Virus record (IMG/VR): IMGVR_UViG_3300043119_000597
Span: 1 to 32,574 of that record
Origin: a virus
Direction: 5' to 3' (one strand)
Length of the DNA stretch: 32,574 nucleotides
Position numbers and translations under genes: made by a program. Below are positions 7,136 through 13,098 of the stretch, piece after piece; positions within the stretch are counted from its first letter, which is position 1; every line of letters starts with the position of its first letter. Under the pieces are notes generated by a model. The model had not been told where the DNA came from. It worked only from the letters and a program-made list of their open reading frames with translations, and made no database searches.

Positions 7136-7423
7136 CTACTCGCCGGAGCCGTTGAGGGTTGTTTCCACGAACGTCACGCCAGACATCAGCGGCGAGCGTG
7201 TCACGTCGATGTCTGCCGGCGTCGGCGGTTCGGCGCGTGCGGTCTGCAATGCAGCGTCAGCGGCGGCGAGGCGGACTTGCGCATCGTTGAGGTTCAGTGT
7301 GGCTTCGGCCATGCGCGTGTCTGCGAGGATCTGATCCACGCGGGCATCGTCGCGGGCGCCATAGGCGCGGCGTAGTGCGGCGCTGGCTTCGCGAAATTCA
7401 AGAATGGCTGCGGCTTCGGTCAT
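7136..7423 (-). CDS. Unknown alanine-rich helical protein
   Basis: A 95-aa protein starting MTEAAAILEFREASAALRRA. It is almost wholly helical and Ala/Arg/Asp-rich to about residue 70, with a Thr/Pro tail. The heptad-like spacing of Leu and Ala suggests a coiled coil or helical hairpin. The start is the ATG that overlaps the upstream stop as ATGA; the longer open frame upstream is a shadow of the neighbour. Family not recognised. Confidence 0.65.
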   Translation of the reverse strand: MTEAAAILEFREASAALRRAYGARDDARVDQILADTRMAEATLNLNDAQVRLAAADAALQTARAEPPTPADIDVTRSPLMSGVTFVETTLNGSGE

Positions 7424-7668
7424 AGTCTGGCTCCTTGCTGTTGGGTTTGCTGGTGTCGGCCCTTGACCGCGTAGGATGGGCAGCGGTCCTGGTAGGTGTC
7501 GCGAGGCGTGCGCCAGTTGGGCGATGTCTCGGAGACGCACATCGGGCGGGGATGGATGCGCAGGAAGGCGCAGCCCTCGCAGGTCTGCCGGGTGACGAGC
7601 TGTGCGGCTTGTGCGGCTGCGCGCTTCACGTCGTGCGGCTGGTTGGTTCGGATGTGACGGCCGCTCAT
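7420..7668 (-). CDS. Small four-cysteine protein, probable metal binder
   Basis: The 82-aa protein has C30, C33, C44 and C63 in the pattern C-x2-C-x10-C-x18-C within an otherwise polar sequence, which suggests zinc or an iron-sulphur cluster. Basic residues and prolines surround the site, so it could bind nucleic acid or a protein partner. The start is set by ATGA overlap with rusA. It lies in the replication operon between the resolvase and unknown genes. Function is not assigned. Confidence 0.65.
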   Translation of the reverse strand: MSGRHIRTNQPHDVKRAAAQAAQLVTRQTCEGCAFLRIHPRPMCVSETSPNWRTPRDTYQDRCPSYAVKGRHQQTQQQGARL

Positions 7669-8090
7669 GCTGCCCTCCGGATTTCCACGACGACACGCCC
7701 GCTCTCGATGCTGTCGGACCAGCCCGCAGAGACGCGCTCGCACATGCTGTCGTCCTCGATCACGTCGCCTTTCAGCAGGTCGAGGATGGGCTTGATCCGG
7801 TTGTCGATATCGCAGCGACGGTTGACCCTGCCGATGCTGATCAGCGCCGCGAACTTGCCAACGACGCGGCCCGGCTTCTGGAGCATCAGCTCGTCATAGG
7901 CGAGCTTGTGCCAGCGGCGATATTCAGGGCTGCGCACCCTGCCCTTACCGGGTACGTTCTGCCACGCCATGTTGACGCTGGGCGGCAGCGGGACTTCCAC
8001 GCGAACCACGTCAGCGGCAGGCTTTACCCCGCCGTTGGCGCGGATCGTGAGGCCCTTGGAGCGGATGGCGTCTTCGGTCCAGGCGGTCAT
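7665..8090 (-). CDS. rusA: RusA-type Holliday junction resolvase
   Basis: RusA enzymes are dimeric, metal-dependent nucleases that cut Holliday junctions, in phages helping to resolve replication or recombination intermediates before packaging. This 141-aa protein has the family signature: PPSVN near residues 36-40, the catalytic 'CDIDNRIKPILDLL' (D94, D96) and the following acidic pair in 'VIEDDS' (D113, D114). Length is close to E. coli RusA (about 120 aa) with a short N-terminal extension. The ATG is fixed by ATGA overlap with the preceding DnaA-like gene. It follows replication initiation genes, consistent with a role late in DNA metabolism. Confidence 0.9.
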   Translation of the reverse strand: MTAWTEDAIRSKGLTIRANGGVKPAADVVRVEVPLPPSVNMAWQNVPGKGRVRSPEYRRWHKLAYDELMLQKPGRVVGKFAALISIGRVNRRCDIDNRIKPILDLLKGDVIEDDSMCERVSAGWSDSIESGRVVVEIRRAA

Positions 8091-8566
8091 GCTGCCACCA
8101 GTTCGCCGCCGAGCGCTTGCCATGCGCGCACGTCAATGGACGCAACGACTGTGTTCGGCTTCGCAAGCTGCATCGGTGGCGGCGGGGTCCATTCCGAGGA
8201 TGAGCCCGAAGGCACAGACACCAGCTTGCCGATGCGCAGCGACACAAGCTCTGCGATCCGCGCCCGGCATTCGGTCAGGCGTGCAGCCAGCTTGGCGTCT
8301 TCCGGTTCTCGCAGAGACACCTTGCGATCCGCATAGAGAACCGTCGTGTGATCCCGGTCCCCGAAGTGACGGGCGATCTGCGGATAGCTTGCGCCGGTCA
8401 ATTCACGCGCCAGCTTCATCGCCTCTTGCCGAGGATGAGCCCAGACCCGCTTGCGGCATCCGCTTTCGAGCGCAGACACGGGAAGCCCGTGCATCTCAGC
8501 CACGACAGATTTAACCTCGTGGATCTTCGCTTTGAATGTTGTTGTTCCCAGCCCAAACATGGTCAT
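8087..8566 (-). CDS. DnaA domain IV-like DNA-binding protein
   Basis: The 159-aa protein corresponds to the DNA-binding domain of the initiator DnaA without its ATPase domain. Residues about 15-95 carry the helix-turn-helix and DnaA signature, including 'PRQEAMKLARELTGASYPQIA' near 45-65 and the DHTTV motif at 72-76. The remaining C-terminus (Pro-rich, then 'ASIDVRAWQALG') is not part of that family. It may bind origin repeats to start phage replication, or occupy host DnaA boxes. It is coupled by ATGA overlaps to genes on both sides and lies about 1.1 kb from the iteron-like repeats at 9641-9696. Confidence 0.85.
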   Translation of the reverse strand: MTMFGLGTTTFKAKIHEVKSVVAEMHGLPVSALESGCRKRVWAHPRQEAMKLARELTGASYPQIARHFGDRDHTTVLYADRKVSLREPEDAKLAARLTECRARIAELVSLRIGKLVSVPSGSSSEWTPPPPMQLAKPNTVVASIDVRAWQALGGELVAA

Positions 8567-9252
8567 GCCTCTCCTGCTGCTCGGGCGAATGTGTTCGGCC
8601 CTTCGATCTGGTAAATTTCTCTGCGGACGCGGGCGGCTTCATCGCGGATGCCGCTTATCTGGTCCTCACGATCGGCGTGCATCAGTTCGCGAATGTTGAA
8701 GGTAAAGTCTCCGCCCTCCAGCACCGCCAATTCTCGATAAAGCTGTGACAGCCTCTGTCGTTTCGCCTCGTCCATGTCCCACTCCCTCAATCCATCCCGG
8801 ATCATCCGACGCGTTTCGCTCGGTCCCCGGATGGCGTCTTCAATCTCGCCAATCGCCGGCCACCAGTGATGCGCGTCCTTTGGTTTTGGCGTGCTGGACC
8901 ACTCGGCAAGCACCGCCTCGACCATGTCTGCCGGGTAGCGTTGCAGCTTGCTGGCGTAGAGCGAGAGGACGTTGTCCAACCGGAAATCCGACATGGCCGC
9001 GGACTTCTTCGTGCTCATCCAGAGAACCGTGAGCCATGCTTTCAGCGTGTCGAAATCTGCGGGGCGACATGCGACATCAAACTCCCGAGTAAGTTCGGCT
9101 AGCGACTGCCGTGACGGGATGATCGATGATGACGGTCTCAGCTTGCCGTCCGCGAATGTTAGCGAGTGCGAGGTCAAGCGGGTCTTGAGACGGTCCTCGA
9201 CCACGATAGGCGCCGGAAGCTCCGCCAGCATTGGCAGTTGCGCGTCGTCCAT
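8563..9252 (-). CDS. Replication-associated protein, family uncertain
   Basis: A 229-aa soluble protein. Its N-terminus, with 'LRPSSS' and an 'LAELTREFDVACRP' helix, and the helical 'LSLYASKLQRYPADMVEAVLAEW' block around residues 100-125 resemble proteins that sit in the replication modules of rhizobial and related phages, where helicase-loader roles have been suggested. I cannot confirm this. The C-terminal third is a charged helix. The chosen ATG has GGAG seven bases upstream. It gives a 176-nt overlap with the preceding gene in another frame, unusually long for this operon. Confidence 0.75.
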   Translation of the reverse strand: MDDAQLPMLAELPAPIVVEDRLKTRLTSHSLTFADGKLRPSSSIIPSRQSLAELTREFDVACRPADFDTLKAWLTVLWMSTKKSAAMSDFRLDNVLSLYASKLQRYPADMVEAVLAEWSSTPKPKDAHHWWPAIGEIEDAIRGPSETRRMIRDGLREWDMDEAKRQRLSQLYRELAVLEGGDFTFNIRELMHADREDQISGIRDEAARVRREIYQIEGPNTFARAAGEA

Positions 9253-9892
9253 TCGGTTGCTCCGCTGTGGAGATGCCCGCCAGGCGGCGGTCACGGTTTT
9301 CGATTGCTATGGGGCGGACGTAGTTCCAGCTGGTCAGGCGTCCGCCTTCTGCGTGGAATTTGCTTGCTGCGGCTTGCACGGCTGGGATGATGTCCAGCTC
9401 TAGGTCACAGGGATCGCCCTTGATGGGCGCCATGAGTTCTATGAACATATCGACGCGATGCATCTTCGGCTGCGACCAGTCAGCAGAGCCGTTGACGTGA
9501 CACTTGATGGCTTCGAAGATTTCGCCTGTGCGATTTCTCAGATCGCGCTGGGCTTGGGTCCGGCCCTCGCGCGTGTCCGCCTGTGAGGTTGTAGTTGAGT
9601 AGTTTGAAAGGGGGGTCTGGGGGGAAAACTTGTTCGAGCCGTCACCAACCGTCACCGGTGACGTCACATCCGTCACAGTGACGTCACTAGCGTCACAGGC
9701 AGCACGACCACCGCCCCCCTCTGATTTCTTCGCGCGCCACTTGGCTGTGCGTTCTGCCGCCCTCGACCGAGCGGGTTTTTCTTCAGGCTGCACGACCGCA
9801 GCGCGTTCAACTTCAGCGATAGCCGTCACCAGAGCGTCACCTGTGACGCCTGCGGCCAGTAGATGCTTGAGGGTGGTTGCTATGGGACCCAT
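9077..9892 (-). CDS. Phage replication protein with internal iteron-like DNA
   Basis: The 271-aa protein has an N-terminal helical segment ('ATTLKHLLAAGVTGDALVTAIAE'), then a basic region ('RAAERTAKWRAKK'). A low-complexity Val/Thr/Asp stretch follows at about residues 66-84, then a folded middle (about 105-205) and a Gly/Arg-rich tail. This order resembles phage replication proteins that bind the origin, as in lambda O, where the origin lies within the gene. The Val-Thr stretch is encoded by phased GTCAC repeats, supporting that comparison. It is followed by further replication genes. Functional call is an inference; the last 59 codons are shared with the next frame. Confidence 0.7.
   Translation of the reverse strand: MGPIATTLKHLLAAGVTGDALVTAIAEVERAAVVQPEEKPARSRAAERTAKWRAKKSEGGGGRAACDASDVTVTDVTSPVTVGDGSNKFSPQTPLSNYSTTTSQADTREGRTQAQRDLRNRTGEIFEAIKCHVNGSADWSQPKMHRVDMFIELMAPIKGDPCDLELDIIPAVQAAASKFHAEGGRLTSWNYVRPIAIENRDRRLAGISTAEQPNGRRATANAGGASGAYRGRGPSQDPLDLALANIRGRQAETVIIDHPVTAVASRTYSGV
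9641..9696. repeat. Iteron-like GTCAC repeats, candidate replication origin
   Basis: GTCAC occurs at 9641, 9651, 9663, 9672, 9683 and 9692, spacings 10, 12, 9, 11 and 9, close to one helical turn. The inverse GTGAC joins it twice to give the palindrome GTGACGTCAC at 9658-9667 and 9678-9687, exactly 20 bp apart. A second small cluster has GTCAC at 9825 and 9836 and GTGAC at 9843. The block lies inside a replication-type gene, beside a purine-rich tract (9607-9628). The phasing suggests several protein copies bound on one DNA face. Confidence 0.6.
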
Positions 9893-10404
9893 TCCAGAGC
9901 CTCCACAACGTCGTGCTTGCCTTCAGCGCGGGCAATCGTGCGCAACAGGAAAAGCATCGCCTGGTCTGCGCACTTGGCCGCGCTCCGATGGATCTCCGAG
10001 CCAGTGAACCGCATGACCGGCCACTCTTTCTCGACAAAGTACCGATCCCGCGCCTTGTCGTGAGCAGCCTGCTCCTTTGTCTTTTCGTGGAAATCGTGGC
10101 CGTCGCATTCCACTGCCAGCCGGACTGTGTGGCCGTCTGACAGCATCACCAGCGCGAAGTCTGCGCGATACGGACCAATCTTGGCTTGCGGGACAATAAA
10201 CAGGCCGGTGTTACGCGCCTCGGGGAGATCGGACTGAACGGCCAGAAATCCGATTGAAGACAACGGGTGAGCCAAAAGCGCCAGCGCCAGCTTTTCCTCA
10301 ATCGGGCTTTGCTGGAGCGCAACGAGGCGCTTCGCCATCTCCGTGATGTAGGCGCGGCGCTCCCTCATATGCAGCTCAACGGCGTCGGACAGAAGCGTGC
10401 TCAT
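9880..10404 (-). CDS. DUF559/Vsr-like nuclease domain protein
   Basis: The 174-aa protein fits the very-short-patch-repair/DUF559 branch of the PD-(D/E)xK nucleases. An 'SPIEEKL' helix opens at residue 33, 'YRADFAL' carries D82, 'LAVECDGHDFHEKT' carries E99, D101 and H103, and 'ARDRYFVEKEWPVMRFTGSEI' closes the fold. It may nick or cut DNA in early infection or repair, or degrade host DNA. It is the second gene of the leftward operon, ATGA-coupled to the first, and overlaps the next gene by 13 nt. Family is fairly sure; the biological target is unknown. Confidence 0.8.
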   Translation of the reverse strand: MSTLLSDAVELHMRERRAYITEMAKRLVALQQSPIEEKLALALLAHPLSSIGFLAVQSDLPEARNTGLFIVPQAKIGPYRADFALVMLSDGHTVRLAVECDGHDFHEKTKEQAAHDKARDRYFVEKEWPVMRFTGSEIHRSAAKCADQAMLFLLRTIARAEGKHDVVEALEWVP

Positions 10405-10616
10405 TTGCGCTTCACCGGCTTCGGGACGGATCGCGCCTCTGTCGCCGGGCCTGCTTTCAGCTTTGCGTCAGGGAGGCCGAGGGACAGCGCCTGGTTGGCA
10501 TGGCGGGCAATCTCCATCGTCCAGCCGGTTGCCTTGGCGAAATCGTTCAGCGTTGCGCAGGCGCGGGCTACGTCGCGAAGCTCGTCGGCGCGGCGCTGGA
10601 TTTCGCTGTCGCTCAT
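10401..10616 (-). CDS. Small unknown protein, first gene of the leftward operon
   Basis: A 71-aa protein, helical and polar, with a basic tail ending 'VPKPVKRK'. The segment 'ARACATLNDFAKATGWTMEIARHANQAL' could form two helices, possibly a compact DNA-binding fold, but no family is evident. It opens the replication operon, downstream of the G-rich non-coding region, so it is probably expressed early. The ribosome binding site is weak. Confidence 0.65.
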   Translation of the reverse strand: MSDSEIQRRADELRDVARACATLNDFAKATGWTMEIARHANQALSLGLPDAKLKAGPATEARSVPKPVKRK

Positions 10617-10727
10617 GACCGCACCGCAATGCAGGGCGTCACGAACTTGACGAGATTTCGCGCATTACTAGGGGGGCTGGTCATGTGATCCGAGTTCCAT
10701 TCGGAATGATTGGCTGGCACGTCTTGG

Positions 10728-10755
10728 AGCGGCCCTCGTTTGCGCGGGGGCCGCT
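10728..10755 (+). terminator. Strong hairpin, terminator-like on the plus strand
   Basis: Arms AGCGGCCCTCG and CGGGGGCCGCT pair over 11 bp (one G-T pair) with loop TTTGCG, followed by TTGCGTTT. The tail is a weak T-tract on the plus strand only. No plus-strand gene lies upstream, so it would end a short transcript starting after about 10660, or form part of a structured RNA. Confidence 0.6.
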
Positions 10756-10784
10756 TTGCGTTTCAGGATGGTCGGAGAAGGGTC

Positions 10785-10831
10785 AGCAGCCGGGCGTTGG
10801 GGTCCGGGGGGGATTGGGACGCCCGGCTGCT
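10785..10831. repeat. Perfect 13-bp inverted repeat with G-rich loop
   Basis: Arms AGCAGCCGGGCGT (10785-10797) and ACGCCCGGCTGCT (10819-10831) are fully complementary. The 21-nt loop contains runs of four, seven and three G on the plus strand. A stem this stable with such a loop could be a structured RNA, a cruciform or a protein-binding site. Confidence 0.75.
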
Positions 10832-10832
10832 G

Positions 10833-10856
10833 TTCGCGTGGGTTGGGACACGCGAA
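10833..10856. repeat. Perfect 8-bp inverted repeat adjoining the previous hairpin
   Basis: Arms TTCGCGTG and CACGCGAA flank loop GGTTGGGA. It starts one base after the 13-bp inverted repeat ends. The two loops share a TTGGGA motif on the plus strand, suggesting a common ligand or shared origin. Confidence 0.7.
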
Positions 10857-11008
10857 ACTGAATGAAGGAGCCCGCCGCAGCAGTTGGCGTGGGGGTCGGG
10901 GGTGCGCTGCGGGGGGTGGCCGTTAGGCCGAGTGGGGATGGTCATGCCGGTTGAGGCGTGCGGATTTCGCGAGGGACGCGCAAAAACATCCCACGGAATC
11001 TGAACTTT

Positions 11009-11022
11009 TGGGGTTGACCCCA
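11009..11022. promoter_or_regulatory. Operator-like repeat over a -35-like box before 11081
   Basis: TGGGG-TTGA-CCCCA is a perfect 5-bp inverted repeat. Its centre is part of TTGACC (11014-11019), a -35-like box facing the plus-strand gene 60 bp downstream. No clear -10 is seen. A protein bound here would block that promoter. Confidence 0.4.
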
Positions 11023-11080
11023 GATTGGGTGCGACGTTTTGTACGATACCGCACATAGAGGCGGGGCAACGGGGGGCTAA

Positions 11081-11359
11081 ATGTCGGAAACCGCAAAACT
11101 GGTCAGCAAGGGCGCGCAGAGGTTCTGCCCGGTCACGAACCGCGTGATCAGCACGATCTTCGGAATGAACAAGGACGGCGAGATCGCCGTCATCGACACA
11201 TGCGTCAGCACGATCGAGGACTTCACGTACTGGATGGAACTGAACAAGCGGACGATGGAAGAGATCCAGCGGCACGAGGCCGAGCAGCACATCAAGAGCT
11301 TGCCCAAAGGGCGGCGCCGGAAGCCTAGCAACGTCATTCCGCTGAAAGCTCGCCGCTGA
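11081..11359 (+). CDS. Unknown basic protein
   Basis: The 92-aa protein begins 'MSETAKLVSKGAQRFCPV' and ends in a very basic tail ('LPKGRRRKPSNVIPLKARR'). A good G-rich ribosome binding site lies five bases before the ATG. The middle ('VIDTCVSTIEDFTYWMELNKRTMEEIQRHEAEQHI') looks helical. It converges with the small XRE regulator, whose stop is two bases away, and has its own upstream control region. A nucleic-acid-binding regulator is plausible, but no family is recognised. The antisense 199-codon frame over this region was rejected. Confidence 0.7.
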   Translation: MSETAKLVSKGAQRFCPVTNRVISTIFGMNKDGEIAVIDTCVSTIEDFTYWMELNKRTMEEIQRHEAEQHIKSLPKGRRRKPSNVIPLKARR

Positions 11360-11361
11360 CA

Positions 11362-11556
11362 TCAGGCCACCGCCGAGCGAACGAGGGTGGCAAGCTGAAC
11401 CGTGGGAAAGAGCTGGGTGATCTTCACCGCCAGCTCTAGCGACGGGCCTTTGATCCCGCGCTCGATCTCCGACAGATGACCCGGCGAAGCGCCGACAATG
11501 TCGGACACCTCTTGCAAGGTCATATTGGCTTTACGGCGTGCATCTGCTAACTTCAT
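11362..11556 (-). CDS. Small XRE/Cro-family repressor
   Basis: A 64-aa DNA-binding regulator made of little more than one lambda-repressor-like helix-turn-helix: 'MTLQEVSDIVGASPGHLSEIERGIKGPSLELAVKI' spans the five-helix core. It probably binds operators between itself and the divergent XRE gene. The ATG at 11556 is preferred to an upstream TTG at 11592, because a promoter-like element at 11598-11605 would leave no room for a leader. It shares ERGIKG after the recognition helix with its partner, so the two may read related sites. Which is the lysogeny repressor is not clear. Confidence 0.85.
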   Translation of the reverse strand: MKLADARRKANMTLQEVSDIVGASPGHLSEIERGIKGPSLELAVKITQLFPTVQLATLVRSAVA

Positions 11557-11569
11557 GACCGCATGTTCG

Positions 11570-11613
11570 CCTGAAGCTAACACGTAAGTCAATAGGAAAG
11601 TTAGCGTTCAGGC
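11570..11613. promoter_or_regulatory. Operator/promoter inverted repeat between the two XRE genes
   Basis: CCTGAAGCTAAC (11570-11581) faces GTTAGCGTTCAGG (11600-11612), a near-perfect inverted repeat (one extra base) with an 18-nt spacer. On the plus strand GCTAACAC (11576-11583) matches a GCTANAWC-type -10 at 7 of 8 positions, with ATGACCG 14 nt upstream. On the minus strand GCTAACTT lies mirror-wise. Divergent promoters and operators therefore appear to overlap. Confidence 0.65.
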
Positions 11614-11650
11614 TGACGACATGGTTTTCGCTGGGAGCGAAAATGGGGCC

Positions 11651-11971
11651 ATGCGCAAACAGCCCCATCCGTTCTTCCTGAAGCAGTGGCGCCAGCATAG
11701 GGGGCTAACGCAACAGCGTCTGGCAGACAGGGTGAGCCTATCGAAGCCCTTCATTTCCGAGATGGAGCGCGGGATAAAGGGCTACAGCCAGGAAACGCTA
11801 GAAGCCTTGGCAGAGGCCTTGATGTGCGCCCCGGCTGACCTTATCATGCGCGATCCGACATCCCCCGATCCGATTTGGTCGGTCTGGGACAAGGTGCCAG
11901 CTACTAAGCGCAATGATGCGCTTCGCGTACTGGCCGCATTTGCAGAAGATTCGGCAAAAACAGGGACGTAA
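11651..11971 (+). CDS. XRE-family transcriptional regulator
   Basis: A 106-aa regulator with a lambda-repressor-like helix-turn-helix at about residues 10-65 ('LTQQRLADRVSLSKPFISEMERGIKGYSQETLEALAEAL'). A short C-terminal extension ('IWSVWDKVPATKRNDALRVLAAF') may be for dimerisation. No peptidase domain is present, so it is not a LexA/CI-type self-cleaving repressor. The start MRKQPHPFFLKQW fits the family; an ATG ten codons upstream is possible. Divergent from the smaller XRE gene and upstream of the recombination/integration operon, it is a candidate switch protein. Confidence 0.85.
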   Translation: MRKQPHPFFLKQWRQHRGLTQQRLADRVSLSKPFISEMERGIKGYSQETLEALAEALMCAPADLIMRDPTSPDPIWSVWDKVPATKRNDALRVLAAFAEDSAKTGT

Positions 11972-11980
11972 CCGGCCCGC

Positions 11981-12067
11981 AGCTAACCCGGTAACACTTC
12001 GTTGGCAATAAATGTTAGCTGACCGCTATCTTTGTCGTTGACTGGCGTGTTCGCTCGTGGCTAACTC
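11981..12067 (+). promoter_or_regulatory. Promoter and operator of the rightward recombination operon
   Basis: AGCTAAC (11981-11987) and GTTAGCT (12014-12020) are a perfect inverted repeat. Downstream lies TTGACTG (12038-12044), then 15 nt, then GCTAACTC (12060-12067), close to the Caulobacter-type TTGACGS / GCTANAWC promoter. The same GCTAAC word occurs between the XRE genes, so one regulator may control both promoters. The first gene of the operon starts 36 bp further on. Confidence 0.6.
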
Positions 12068-12102
12068 TCCCTCAGTAGCCCACACGGGCATGGGAGCCAC
12101 CG

Positions 12103-12468
12103 ATGACCATCGAAACCGAAGCCGACGCCCTCTGCGAAGCCGGTCACAAAGCAGGCCAGTCGATCCTGAGCGCGATTGACGATGCCTATGACGGTCGCAG
12201 CATTCTTCCCGCCCGCAAGATGCGCCGCGTTTTTGACGCGATGATCGAAGGGCTGACGGACGAGATGTCCGCGATAGACGCGCCGCTGTTCACTGCGGCT
12301 GCATACGGCGCCTTCCCGATTGTGAACCTCTCCGCAGTCGAGCGCGCTGAAATCCAGAGCAACGAGTGGAGCGCTTACGACACGTTCCTTCGCGAGCGCG
12401 CCAGCGAGGCGATGTACGAGGCCGCTGATTACCGCGCCGATCTGGCTCGTGATGAGCGTGCAGCATGA
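12103..12468 (+). CDS. Unknown protein, first gene of recombination operon
   Basis: A 121-aa acidic, helical protein beginning 'MTIETEADALCEAGHKAGQ'. GGGAG lies seven bases before the ATG. There is no membrane segment or recognised motif. It is coupled to the next gene by ATGA overlap. As the first product of the operon it would be made early; small acidic early proteins often act on host targets, but nothing here shows that. Confidence 0.7.
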   Translation: MTIETEADALCEAGHKAGQSILSAIDDAYDGRSILPARKMRRVFDAMIEGLTDEMSAIDAPLFTAAAYGAFPIVNLSAVERAEIQSNEWSAYDTFLRERASEAMYEAADYRADLARDERAA

Positions 12469-12698
12469 GCAACGTTCAAGTCATGGAAGAGCGTGTCACC
12501 CACCTCCACAGCCTGCTTGACGATGCGGCCATGAAGGTCGGCCAGCAACGCCTCCGCATCAAGAAGCTGGAAGCCCTGCTCGCCGCCTGCGCCGAGTTCA
12601 TCGAGCCCTACTCCGACGTGAGCGACGGCAGCTACGGCGAGCCCGCCCCGAACGCAGCCATGAGCCTGCTCAGCGAGATCAAGGAAGAAATCACATGA
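12465..12698 (+). CDS. Small coiled-coil protein
   Basis: A 77-aa protein. Residues about 6-45 form a likely coiled coil ('MEERVTHLHSLLDDAAMKV', then 'RLRIKKLEALLAAC'), followed by an acidic loop and a terminal helix. Similar short 'hypothetical' coiled coils are common in phage early operons. Both ends overlap neighbours as ATGA. Function unknown. Confidence 0.65.
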   Translation: MSNVQVMEERVTHLHSLLDDAAMKVGQQRLRIKKLEALLAACAEFIEPYSDVSDGSYGEPAPNAAMSLLSEIKEEIT

Positions 12699-12919
12699 CC
12701 CTCGACCAACTCCGCGCCTTCGCCAACAGCGATGAGCAGCACCTTACGAAGCTCGCGCTCACGAAGGAAGCAGCCCGCGCGCTGATCCGCGAGCACGACC
12801 GCGAAGTGAACGCCGCCAGCGATGACGCTGGCTTGTTCGAAATCACCGCCCGGCACAACGCCACGCCGTACCGCATCCTTGAAGAGATCGCCATCCAGCG
12901 GATGCAGGAGCGCACATGA
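12695..12919 (+). CDS. Small unknown helical protein
   Basis: A 74-aa, charged, all-helical protein ('LTKLALTKEAARALIREHD') with no known motif. It is coupled to both neighbours by ATGA overlaps, and its codon use resembles theirs. It likely works in a complex or on a host target. Confidence 0.6.
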   Translation: MTLDQLRAFANSDEQHLTKLALTKEAARALIREHDREVNAASDDAGLFEITARHNATPYRILEEIAIQRMQERT

Positions 12920-13098
12920 GCAATGTCGTCCAACTACGCCCGCACGCTCCGCGCCCCGTCCATGACGACAGCCTGCGCGCCGACTGCGAACGCCTGATGC
13001 GCCGCCTCGTCCGCGAAAAGCGCACGCCAGAACAGGACATGCGGGCGCTGGCTGACTTCCTAGACTACGTGATTTTGCAATCTGAAAGGGGCCAGTGA
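12916..13098 (+). CDS. Small unknown protein upstream of the RecT-like gene
   Basis: A 60-aa protein with a proline/arginine-rich N-terminus ('VVQLRPHAPRPVHDD') and a helical remainder. The stop overlaps the next start as TGATG. The 'VVQLRP' opening is shared by many small phage proteins. It may be an accessory to recombination given its neighbour, but this is position only. Confidence 0.6.
   Translation: MSNVVQLRPHAPRPVHDDSLRADCERLMRRLVREKRTPEQDMRALADFLDYVILQSERGQ

Larger units (their letters stand above)
10617..11080. other. 464-bp non-coding region between divergent operons, G-rich and structured
   Basis: No convincing gene is present; long open frames here read like shadows. On the plus strand it is dense in G-runs from 10790 to 10925. 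It contains a palindrome CATTC-G-GAATG (10699-10709), three strong hairpins in series (listed separately), a TTGACGA box on the plus strand at 10647, and the operator-like repeat at 11009. It must hold the promoters of the leftward replication operon and the rightward gene at 11081. Confidence 0.6.

Noticed and set aside
7423-7696. Upstream extension of the 95-aa gene
   Set aside because: The extra 91 residues are Arg/Pro/His-rich and are out-of-frame translation of the four-cysteine gene.
7602-8336. 244-codon plus-strand frame opposite rusA and the DnaA-like gene
   Set aside because: Both minus-strand genes have clear family motifs; this frame lacks a start signal and has biased composition.
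9641-9847. CRISPR-like array from repeated GTCAC words
   Set aside because: Repeats are only 5 bp with about 10-bp steps and no spacers; they fit iterons.
10763-11362. 199-codon minus-strand open frame opposite the 11081-11359 gene
   Set aside because: Composition is Pro/Arg/His-rich shadow-like, it runs through the hairpin block, and the plus-strand frame has a good ribosome binding site.
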